Assembly (NCBI GenBank): GCA_900555725.1
Contig: USMD01000004.1
Span: forward strand, 1-33,899
Direction: 5' to 3'
Length of the DNA stretch: 33,899 nt
DNA from: an uncultured Garciella sp.
GTDB lineage: Bacteria > Bacillota > Clostridia > Eubacteriales > Garciellaceae
The notes beneath the pieces were generated by a model. That model searched no databases. It was not told the DNA's origin and saw only the letters and a list, made by a program, of their open reading frames with translations. The number at the start of each line of letters is the position of its first letter. The first letter of the stretch is position 1. This document shows, one piece after another, positions 25,036 to 31,687 of the stretch. Position numbers and translations under genes: made by a program.

Positions 25036-25156
25036 GATTATTATAAGGACTTTAGATGATCATTTATGGAATGTAACAAAATCTGTAAAAGAGTTAGGTG
25101 TTATGAGATAGAGTTTGATTTATAGAATAAGGAAGCTAAATATTAATAGAAATTAA
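25036..25156 (+). pseudogene. Decayed C-terminus of a sigma-54 activator (Fis-type HTH)
   Basis: Translated in one frame, this reads IIIRTLDDHLWNVTKSVKELG, then VMR, a TAG stop (25109-25111), and in the same frame SLIYRIRKLNINRN followed by a TAA. That is the layout of the Fis-like helix-turn-helix closing sigma-54-dependent enhancer-binding proteins: a helix with N-V-x-K-x-x-x-x-L-G, then R-x-S-L-x-x-R-I-x-K. The TAG replaces one codon inside the recognition region. The AAA+ domain and sensor domain expected upstream are absent. It lies about 190 bases before a sigma-54-type promoter, so it probably once regulated that operon. Confidence 0.65.
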
Positions 25157-25255
25157 CTTAAAGGATTTTAATATAAAAATTTCAAGTAAAGTGTTTTATT
25201 ATGGAACAATGTGTTTGAAATTCAGATTAGGTGTAGGACCTATTTGGTAAAGGAG

Positions 25256-25293
25256 TGTTTAATATTTAAACATTTCTTTAAAATTAAAGAAAT
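25256..25293 (+). promoter_or_regulatory. Tandem palindromes, candidate enhancer (UAS) for a sigma-54 activator
   Basis: Two inverted repeats share their boundary base. TGTTTAA-TAT-TTAAACA occupies 25256-25272, with perfect 7-bp arms. ATTTCTTT and AAAGAAAT occupy 25272-25279 and 25286-25293, with perfect 8-bp arms. They sit about 50-90 bases upstream of the -24 element, where activators of sigma-54 promoters commonly bind. AT-rich DNA produces chance palindromes, so only the placement gives this weight. Confidence 0.5.
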
Positions 25294-25342
25294 TGGAATT
25301 AATTAAAAGTTGTAAAAATAGTCATTTATAGATTTAAGTAAT

Positions 25343-25358
25343 TTGGTATAAAGATTGC
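25343..25358 (+). promoter_or_regulatory. Sigma-54 (-24/-12) promoter of the BCCT-lyase operon
   Basis: TTGGTATAAAGATTGC has the invariant GG (25345-25346) and GC (25357-25358) separated by exactly ten bases, with TTGG and TTGC contexts matching the TTGGCAC-N5-TTGC consensus. Initiation would fall near 25370, about 48 bases before the transporter start. No sigma-A promoter of comparable quality is evident here. Confidence 0.75.
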
Positions 25359-25417
25359 GTGAATAATAGTTAAATTAATAAATTACTGAGGTTTATTTTG
25401 GTATAGGGAGGGGAAAT

Positions 25418-26974
25418 ATGGAATCAAAAATTGAAGTTAAAAAAGGCATACGTATGGGTGTATTTCTTCCAGCATTTATATTTGTTGCTGGAGCGGCAAT
25501 ATTAGGAATAGTAAACAATGAAGCACTAGCAAATTCTGCTTGGGCTTTCTTCGATTGGTCTTTACAATCCTTCGGATGGCTATACCAGATTGTTAGTATT
25601 GTTGGTCTACTAGTCGTATTAATTATTATGTTTTCGAAACTAGGAAAAATTCGTATAGGTGGAAAGGATGCTCAACCTAAGTACAAATTCTGGACCTGGT
25701 TTGCTATGACCTTAACTGGAGGGGTAGCAACCGGAATCGTAACATGGGGAGTTAATGAGCCTCTAATATATTATGGTAATGTTTGGGGAGAATTAGATGT
25801 TTTAGGGATTAAACCTTTTACTGCTGAAGCAGCAAGGTTTGCAATGGGAAGAAGTTTTTATAATTGGACTCTTATTCCATATGCAATGTATGCTTTATGT
25901 GGACTAGCAGTTGCTTATGTTTATTTTAATAAAAAGGATAAACTTAATGTGACTGCAACATTGAAACCTTTATTTGGTGAGAGAATCACTAAAGGGTTAT
26001 GGGGGGGTCTTATTGATACATTATCAATGTTAGCAATAGCACTTGGTTTAACTTCAGGTTTAACAATGTGTATAACACTTGTAACAAGTGGATTACACTA
26101 TTCCTATGGGTTAGAAAAAACATTTACACTGTTCTTGATAGTTGGTATAGCTATTATCTTTTTATATACATTTTCTACATATATAGGAATAGATAAAGGT
26201 ATGAAAAAGCTAGCCAGCCTTAATGCTTATTTCTATTATGGATTACTTCTTCTATTAATTATAATAGGCCCAAAACTATTTATGATTAGAACTTCTACAG
26301 CTGGAATAGCTGAATGGCTTGACAATTTTTGGCTATGGGGGCTAGATCCTATTGACATAGGTGGTGCTCCGTTAACACAATCATGGACTCTGTTTGACTG
26401 GGCTTGTTGGATAGCATACGCGCCAGTTACAGGAATATTTCTAGCTATGATTTCACGTGGTAGAACTATAAGAGAATTCCTAATGGCAAATTTAGTTCTA
26501 CCAGCTGTATTTGGTATGTTATGGTTTGGAGTATGGGGTGGTTCAGCATTAGAAATGCAGGTAGCAGGACAAGCAGATTTGGCAAATGTGATAGCTGCTA
26601 ATGATGCTATTTCTGCTCTATGGCAATTTATAGAAAGTCTTCCATTTGGATTAGGAACTATTATTGTACCAGTCAATTTGTTTATTATTATAGTTTCTTT
26701 TGTAACCTGTGCTGATGCAACATCTACTGATATTGCATCTATGTGTTTAAAAGATGTTCCAATAGGAACTGAACCACCAGCTTATTTAAAAGTTTTATGG
26801 GGTGCTACTATAGGAATAATTGCAATAATCATGGCAGCCTTTGGAGGACAGGAACAAGGAGTCGAAGGAGTTAAAGCATTGGCGACGGCAGGAGGTTTTG
26901 TAGTATTATTCATATTCATTTTACAGATAGCATCTGTAATCAAAATGTTCTTTATAGATAAGATTGAGGAGTAA
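25418..26974 (+). CDS. BCCT-family transporter, probable histidine-betaine importer
   Basis: A 518-residue integral membrane protein with about twelve hydrophobic segments and the BCCT hallmark region GGVATGIVTWGVNEPLIYYG (about residues 100-119). BCCT carriers move quaternary-ammonium compounds such as glycine betaine, carnitine and choline, by sodium or proton symport or by exchange. The C-terminus is short, without the long cytosolic osmosensing tail of BetP. This argues for nutrient uptake rather than osmoregulation. It is the first gene after a sigma-54 promoter, and a MIO-less HAL-like lyase follows. A trimethylated histidine derivative such as ergothioneine or hercynine is therefore an attractive substrate, by inference from the neighbour only. 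GGGAGGGG (25406-25413) supports the ATG. Confidence 0.88.
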   Translation: MESKIEVKKGIRMGVFLPAFIFVAGAAILGIVNNEALANSAWAFFDWSLQSFGWLYQIVSIVGLLVVLIIMFSKLGKIRIGGKDAQPKYKFWTWFAMTLTGGVATGIVTWGVNEPLIYYGNVWGELDVLGIKPFTAEAARFAMGRSFYNWTLIPYAMYALCGLAVAYVYFNKKDKLNVTATLKPLFGERITKGLWGGLIDTLSMLAIALGLTSGLTMCITLVTSGLHYSYGLEKTFTLFLIVGIAIIFLYTFSTYIGIDKGMKKLASLNAYFYYGLLLLLIIIGPKLFMIRTSTAGIAEWLDNFWLWGLDPIDIGGAPLTQSWTLFDWACWIAYAPVTGIFLAMISRGRTIREFLMANLVLPAVFGMLWFGVWGGSALEMQVAGQADLANVIAANDAISALWQFIESLPFGLGTIIVPVNLFIIIVSFVTCADATSTDIASMCLKDVPIGTEPPAYLKVLWGATIGIIAIIMAAFGGQEQGVEGVKALATAGGFVVLFIFILQIASVIKMFFIDKIEE

Positions 26975-26986
26975 ATATACATTTGA

Positions 26987-27026
26987 AACCAAAACCTAGA
27001 AGATTTTATTCCTCTAGGTTTTGGTT
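26987..27026 (+). terminator. Long hairpin between the transporter and lyase genes
   Basis: AACCAAAACCTAGA (26987-27000) pairs perfectly over 14 bases with TCTAGGTTTTGGTT (27013-27026) around a 12-base loop. No T-run follows. It may be a weak terminator, a processing site or an mRNA stabiliser that sets the ratio of transporter to lyase message. Confidence 0.5.
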
Positions 27027-27100
27027 AAATAAGAAAAATTTTAATAGTCCAGTCTAAGGGTTAATTATATAGATAATACAATACAAGGGGGCAAGAATTT

Positions 27101-28642
27101 ATGGATGATTCCAAAAAAGATAATAAATTTATACTTGGTAATTACTTTACATTGAATTTATTTATGGACATCGTAAGACAAAAGAAACCCGTAGAGCTTT
27201 CAAATGAATACATATCTAGAGTTAATAATTCAAGAAATCTGGTGAAAAAATGGGTTGAACAAGATAAGGTAATGTATGGAATAACTACTGGTTTTGGTGT
27301 AAATAGTACTAAAACCATATCGCAAAATGATGTGATTAAATTACAGGAGAATATTTTAATAACCCATGCAACTTCTGTTGGAGAACTTATGACCGAAGAA
27401 GAAGTACGTGCAATAATGTTAATGGTACTTCAAAATGCTGGAATGGGCTATAGTGGAATAAGAATTGAAACTTTGGATAGATATAAAGAATTTTTAAATA
27501 GGAATATTATCCCCTATGTTCCCAAAGAAGGGTCAGTAGGGTATTTATCTCCTGAAGCCCATATTGCTCTAACAGTAATTGGTAAGGGAAAAGTTATTGA
27601 GAATGGTCAAGTTATAAATTGTGATAGGGTATTTAAGCAAAATAACTTAGACAAATATAAATTATCATATAAAGAGGGTTTGATTTTAATTTCTGGAACT
27701 ACAAGTGTTACTGGGTTAGCTGCTATTGGCTTATTTGATATAATCAAAGCTGTAAAGACTGCAGATATAATTGGAGCGATGACTTTAGAAGTATCCAAAG
27801 GTACTCTTAGGGCTTTTGATAAAAGGTTGATGAAGATTAGACCACATAAACAGCAGCGTAATACAGCAGAAAATATAAGAAAAATATTGGAGGATTCCGA
27901 AATAGCAAACAAATATTACAACTATCGTTTACAGGATGCATTATCCATACGATGCATACCACAATTACATGGTGCTTCTAAAAAAACGTTATATGATGCA
28001 TTACGGACGTTAGAAATAGAAATGAATAGCTGTACTGATAATCCAATTATTTGGAAACACGGTGAAGATGGAGAAGTTATTTCAGGTGGAAATCCAGACT
28101 CAGCTTATATAGGAATAGAAATGGATTCTGCTTGTATTGCTGCAACTATGGTAGCAAAAATGTCTGAGAGGAGAAATAATAGATTAATAGATGGTAATTT
28201 ATCTGAAAATTCCTGGTTTTTAGTTGATAATCCTGGTTTAAATTCAGGGTTGATGATACCTCAATATACTCAGGCAGGTCTATTAAATGATATGAAAATA
28301 TTATCAACATCATCTGTGATTGATAATATACCAACTTGTGGCAATCAAGAGGATTATGTAGCTATGGGGTATAATGCTTCAAAAAAGGCACTTGCCATTG
28401 CAGAAAGACTGGAATATATTTTAGCTATTGAGTTATTATCAGCTTATCAATCATATCGTTATTTAGATAATAATCTTAAGAAAAGTACTGTTACTCAAGC
28501 TATTATCGATGAGATATCAAAAACTGTTCCTATTATGAAAGAAGATATTTACTTACATCCTCATATAGAAAAATTAAGATCATTAATACATGATGGAGCA
28601 ATTTTAAATATAGCTGAAAAATTTGTAGGTAAAATTTTATAA
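27101..28642 (+). CDS. MIO-less histidine-ammonia-lyase homologue, probable ergothionase-like lyase
   Basis: Length (513 residues) and overall sequence follow the HAL/PAL superfamily: YGITTGFGVNSTKT (Tyr59), LQENILITHATSVGE, SIRCIPQLHGA, SGGNPDSAY, MSERRNNRL, GLNSGLMIPQYTQAG and NQEDYVAMG (Glu417). The cofactor loop is altered. Where HAL has GSVGASGDLAP, this protein has GSVGYLSPEAH (144-154), so the Ala-Ser-Gly that cyclises to MIO is gone. Other MIO-site residues differ too: HutH Asn195 is Ser198 (SGT), Tyr280 is Leu281 (QDALS), and NFHG is NPDS. Loss of MIO is the known distinction of ergothionase, which eliminates trimethylamine from ergothioneine to give thiourocanate. The upstream betaine-type carrier agrees. 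Substrate is inferred; hercynine or another betaine is possible. Ribosome site AAGGGGGC (27085-27092). Confidence 0.8.
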   Translation: MDDSKKDNKFILGNYFTLNLFMDIVRQKKPVELSNEYISRVNNSRNLVKKWVEQDKVMYGITTGFGVNSTKTISQNDVIKLQENILITHATSVGELMTEEEVRAIMLMVLQNAGMGYSGIRIETLDRYKEFLNRNIIPYVPKEGSVGYLSPEAHIALTVIGKGKVIENGQVINCDRVFKQNNLDKYKLSYKEGLILISGTTSVTGLAAIGLFDIIKAVKTADIIGAMTLEVSKGTLRAFDKRLMKIRPHKQQRNTAENIRKILEDSEIANKYYNYRLQDALSIRCIPQLHGASKKTLYDALRTLEIEMNSCTDNPIIWKHGEDGEVISGGNPDSAYIGIEMDSACIAATMVAKMSERRNNRLIDGNLSENSWFLVDNPGLNSGLMIPQYTQAGLLNDMKILSTSSVIDNIPTCGNQEDYVAMGYNASKKALAIAERLEYILAIELLSAYQSYRYLDNNLKKSTVTQAIIDEISKTVPIMKEDIYLHPHIEKLRSLIHDGAILNIAEKFVGKIL

Positions 28643-28746
28643 AGAGGTAATTATAAGGTTAGCGTAAAATTACGTAAGAGACATATAGAATAAAACTCCA
28701 TATAAATTGAAAAAGAGATGTCATCTTGTTAAGATATAGGTTTAGG
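28643..28746. other. 3' region of the lyase transcript
   Basis: No gene is seen between the lyase stop codon and the terminator. The stretch is AT-rich and untranslated. Confidence 0.5.
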
Positions 28747-28792
28747 AAAGCTATAGATGGATAGTTTATTCATTTATAGCTTTTTTATTTTT
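28747..28792 (+). terminator. Terminator of the transporter-lyase operon
   Basis: AAAGCTATAGATG (28748-28759 region) pairs with CATTTATAGCTTT (28771-28783) with one wobble and a loop of about 11 bases, followed by TTTTTTATTTTT. Confidence 0.85.
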
Positions 28793-28854
28793 GTTGTCAT
28801 GGACTATTCAATATACATGAATCCACATCAAATATTATTAAGATGGTGGATTTA

Positions 28855-29131
28855 ATGTTTAATAAAGATAATCAGATTAAATTAAAGGACTCACAAAATT
28901 TTCTACACAGTAGAAAACTAGTATCTGAGTTAATAAGAGAAAGTAATATATAAGGATGATATTATTATAGAAATTGGAGGGGATAAAGGTATTATTACCG
29001 AACAATTAGTAAAAAAGTGTAAGAGATTATATGTTATAGAATATGATTTCCATCTAAAGTTAAGAACTCTGTTTATTTTATATAAATTCTTTTATAGACA
29101 AAATATTCATTATTGCACTTTCACTACATGA
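28855..29131 (+). pseudogene. Broken rRNA adenine dimethyltransferase of Erm type
   Basis: The first 32 codons read MFNKDNQIKLKDSQNFLHSR then KLVSELIRESNI and end at TAA (28951). The SQNFL motif is the standard Erm/KsgA N-terminus. One frame over, from 28955, DDIIIEIGGDKGIITEQLVKKC continues with the SAM-binding motif I (E-I-G-x-D-K-G-x-I-T) and RLYVIEYDFHLK (motif II acid). Similarity fades after that, and the catalytic NIPY-type region is absent. The gene is thus both frameshifted and truncated, and should give no macrolide resistance. Confidence 0.75.
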
Positions 29132-29395
29132 CACAAGGTAAAGCTAAATTTGGCCCTATTATTGAGGGTATAAATAAAAAAATTCTTTTAGAAGCACTTA
29201 AAATAAAAAATTCAGATTTGCTGGAAAACTACAAGATTCAGAATTTGAAATATTTTAACTCATCCTAATTCCATTCAACAAAAAAGTCATATTTTGCACT
29301 AGAAAAAGTGACACTTCTGCACTTGTAAACGCTTTTTTCGAGGTTTAAAATAAATTATGTAATTAAATTAATTCTCATAGATTTCATCATTATTA
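29132..29395. other. Stretch without a recognisable gene; possible cre site
   Basis: A 46-codon open frame at 29128-29268 (MTQGKAKFGPIIEGINKKIL...) has no ribosome site; I do not recognise it, and it may be another gene relic. TTGTAAACGCTTTTTT (29323-29338) fits the left half and centre of a catabolite-responsive element, the CcpA site found before many PTS operons. Confidence 0.4.
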
Positions 29396-29401
29396 TATAA
29401 T
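29396..29401 (+). promoter_or_regulatory. Candidate -10 box of the PTS operon
   Basis: A consensus TATAAT. The bases 17-18 positions upstream (TTCTCA at 29372-29377) are a poor -35 box, as expected for a promoter that needs an activator such as the PRD regulator encoded downstream. Confidence 0.4.
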
Positions 29402-29464
29402 ACAAAGGGGAATGAAATATCATTAAGTAGGTTATTATATTAACACAGGTAAGGTGAAGATAAT

Positions 29465-29920
29465 ATGCTAAGTGACTTATTGAACAAAGATACTATTCAA
29501 ATTGATAATGACGCTCACATGGCATGGGAAGATGCCATTAAAAAAGCAGCAGCTCCACTTTTAAAAAATAAGAGCATTGAAGACAAATACGTAGATGCAA
29601 TGATTAATTCTGTGAATGAAAATGGGCCCTATATCAATATAGGTGAAGGTATTGCACTTGCACATTCCCGTCCAGAAAATGGAGTTAATAAAATTGCTGT
29701 TTCTCTTTTAAAAACACATCCAGCCGTCAACTTAGTAAACGAAGAACATAAAATTAATCTATGGTTTGTATTGTCAGCTGTAGATAATAACAGTCATTTA
29801 AAAGTAATTCAGCAATTAACAGAATTGCTTATAAATAGGGAAAACATAGAAAATATGTTGTCTGCAAAAAGTGTTGACGAAATAATAGATATTATTAATT
29901 CAAATGAAAAGGAGAGATAA
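29465..29920 (+). CDS. ulaC: PTS EIIA component, ascorbate/mannitol type
   Basis: A 151-residue cytosolic phosphocarrier of the fructose/mannitol EIIA superfamily. The phosphorylated histidine is His67 in GEGIALAHSRPENGV, the standard motif. It would accept phosphate from HPr and pass it to the EIIB encoded next, two bases downstream. Its sequence strongly resembles the C-terminal EIIA-like domain of the PRD regulator further along (ALAHSRP against MLAHAKP), suggesting a shared origin. GGTAAGGTGAAG precedes the ATG. The UlaC-type label follows from the accompanying UlaA-like permease. Confidence 0.88.
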   Translation: MLSDLLNKDTIQIDNDAHMAWEDAIKKAAAPLLKNKSIEDKYVDAMINSVNENGPYINIGEGIALAHSRPENGVNKIAVSLLKTHPAVNLVNEEHKINLWFVLSAVDNNSHLKVIQQLTELLINRENIENMLSAKSVDEIIDIINSNEKER

Positions 29921-29922
29921 AT

Positions 29923-30222
29923 ATGAAAATTATCGCAGTATGCCAGAGTGGATTGGGAAGTAGCTTTATGATCCAAATGAATATTCAGCAAGTTTTGAAA
30001 GATGAAGGAGTAAATACAGACAATATTCAATTAGAACACGGTGATGTTGGAAGTGTTACAGCTGAATCAGCAGATTACTTTTTTGTTGAATCAACTTTGG
30101 CTGGAACATTAAACAATATTTCCAAAGATAAAATTGTACCTTTGAAAAGTCTAATTGATAAGAAAGAAATAAAAAAACATGTTAATGAAATTTTGGATAA
30201 AGAAAATATAGCACATTCCTAA
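29923..30222 (+). CDS. ulaB: PTS EIIB component, ascorbate (UlaB) type
   Basis: A 99-residue protein with the P-loop of the ascorbate/lactose-type EIIB fold at its very start: MKIIAVCQSGLGSSFMIQMN. Cys7 is the phosphorylation site that receives phosphate from EIIA and donates it to incoming sugar. AAGGAGAG (29909-29916) lies inside the end of the EIIA gene, and the two genes are two bases apart, so they are translationally coupled. Confidence 0.9.
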   Translation: MKIIAVCQSGLGSSFMIQMNIQQVLKDEGVNTDNIQLEHGDVGSVTAESADYFFVESTLAGTLNNISKDKIVPLKSLIDKKEIKKHVNEILDKENIAHS

Positions 30223-30253
30223 ACAAAGTAAACTGAGAGGTGATTTTAATAAA

Positions 30254-31618
30254 ATGAAATCTTTATTAAATTTATTTGTGTCAGTTGCAACTCAACCTGC
30301 TATTTTAGTTGCTTTAATTGCAATGTTAGGTCTTATTTTACAAAAGAAAAAAACAACCGAAATAGTTCAGGGTACAATTAAAACTTTTGCTGGTTTTTTA
30401 GTTTTAATGGGAGGTGCTAATATTTTAAGTAATTCACTGACTCCTTTTGCCAAAATGTTCAAATTTGCTTTGAACGTTCAAGGGGTTGTACCTAGTAATG
30501 AGGCCGTAGTAGCGATTGCATTAGTCAAATATGGAACTACAACAGCACTTATAATGCTGGTTGGAATGATTGTTAATATTATATTGGCACGTTTTACAAG
30601 ATTCAAATATATTTTCCTAACTGGCCAAGCAATGCTTTATGTTTCTTGCTTAACTGCAGTTATTTTAGTAAGTGCAAATTTAGGGACTGGTTTGAAGACT
30701 ATTTTACTTGGAGGATTATTCGAAGGAACATTATTGACAATTACACCTGCACTGTGTCAGCCATTTATGCGTAAAATCACAGGTAGTAACGCTGTTTCAA
30801 TGGGACATACCGGAAATATAGGTTATGCACTTTCAGGCTTGATTGGAAAATTATTCGGTAATAGTGAATACAGTACAGAAGATCTGGATATTCCTAAAAG
30901 TTTAAGTTTTCTACGTGATTCAACGGTATCAATTACTTTATTGATGTCTGTAGTTTATATAGCATTAGCCATTATTGCCGGTCCAAGTTTTGTTGAAAGC
31001 AAATTAAGTTCAGGAAATAACTTTATAATATATGCCCTTGTTCAGGCAGGAACTTTTGCTGCTGGGTTTGTAGTAGTTCTACAGGGAGTCCGCATGGTTT
31101 TGGGAGAAATTGTACCTGCATTCCAGGGTATTGCACAAAAATTGGTTCCAGACTCCAAGCCTGCACTTGATGTACCAATTGTGTTTCCTTATGCACCAAA
31201 TGCTGTTTTAATTGGCTTTTTCGTAAGTTTTATTGTTGGTACCATAAGCATGTTTATAATGATTGCATTAAAAACAGCAGTTATTATTCCAGGTGTAGTT
31301 GGACATTTCTTCTGTGGTGCCGCTGCCGGTATTTATGGAAACTCAACAGGTGGAAAAAGAGGTGCAGTACTTGGTTCAGCAGTGAACGGATTAATAATTA
31401 GCTGGCTTCCGCTGTTTATTCTTCCGGTACTTGGAAACTTAAAACTTGCAGCATCTACATTTGCAGATACGGATTACTTGATACCTGGAATCATATTGGG
31501 GAAGGTTGGATCTTATGGACAATTCGCACTTGTTTTTGGTATTATTGCATTTACACTTATAGTTATTCTTTTAAGTTTCTTATTAAACTCCCGCAGTAAG
31601 AAACAAGTAAAAGAATAG
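30254..31618 (+). CDS. ulaA: PTS EIIC permease, UlaA/SgaT family
   Basis: A 454-residue membrane permease of the ascorbate PTS family. It has about eleven hydrophobic segments and characteristic parts: the GGANILSNSLTPFA region near residues 55-70, LFEGTLLTITPALCQPFM, GHTGNIGYALSGLIG, and PGVVGHFFCGAAAGIYGNSTG. It would translocate and, with UlaB, phosphorylate its substrate. Ascorbate is the family's known substrate, but UlaD/E/F/G catabolic enzymes are missing from the window, so the substrate may differ. GAGAGGTG precedes the ATG, which is 31 bases after EIIB. A terminator follows nine bases after the gene. Confidence 0.9.
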   Translation: MKSLLNLFVSVATQPAILVALIAMLGLILQKKKTTEIVQGTIKTFAGFLVLMGGANILSNSLTPFAKMFKFALNVQGVVPSNEAVVAIALVKYGTTTALIMLVGMIVNIILARFTRFKYIFLTGQAMLYVSCLTAVILVSANLGTGLKTILLGGLFEGTLLTITPALCQPFMRKITGSNAVSMGHTGNIGYALSGLIGKLFGNSEYSTEDLDIPKSLSFLRDSTVSITLLMSVVYIALAIIAGPSFVESKLSSGNNFIIYALVQAGTFAAGFVVVLQGVRMVLGEIVPAFQGIAQKLVPDSKPALDVPIVFPYAPNAVLIGFFVSFIVGTISMFIMIALKTAVIIPGVVGHFFCGAAAGIYGNSTGGKRGAVLGSAVNGLIISWLPLFILPVLGNLKLAASTFADTDYLIPGIILGKVGSYGQFALVFGIIAFTLIVILLSFLLNSRSKKQVKE

Positions 31619-31626
31619 TAAAAATT

Positions 31627-31660
31627 AAAACCTCCGAATTCTAATCTGTTCGGAGGTTTT
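31627..31660 (+). terminator. Terminator between the PTS permease and its regulator
   Basis: AAAACCTCCGAA (31627-31638) pairs perfectly with TTCGGAGGTTTT (31649-31660) around a 10-base loop. It should limit read-through into the regulator gene. The regulator's ribosome site follows at 31674, leaving almost no room for a separate promoter. The regulator therefore probably depends on read-through. Confidence 0.85.
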
Positions 31661-31687
31661 AATTCAGCATAAAGAGAGGTGTATTTT

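Noticed and set aside
24914..25111. 65-codon open frame as a small protein gene
   Set aside because: It has no ribosome site. Its end is the front of a Fis-type HTH that continues in frame after the stop codon, so it is better read as a pseudogene fragment.
29128..29268. 46-codon open frame as a real gene
   Set aside because: It has no ribosome site or recognised family and lies directly after a broken Erm-like gene. It is mentioned only in the gap description.
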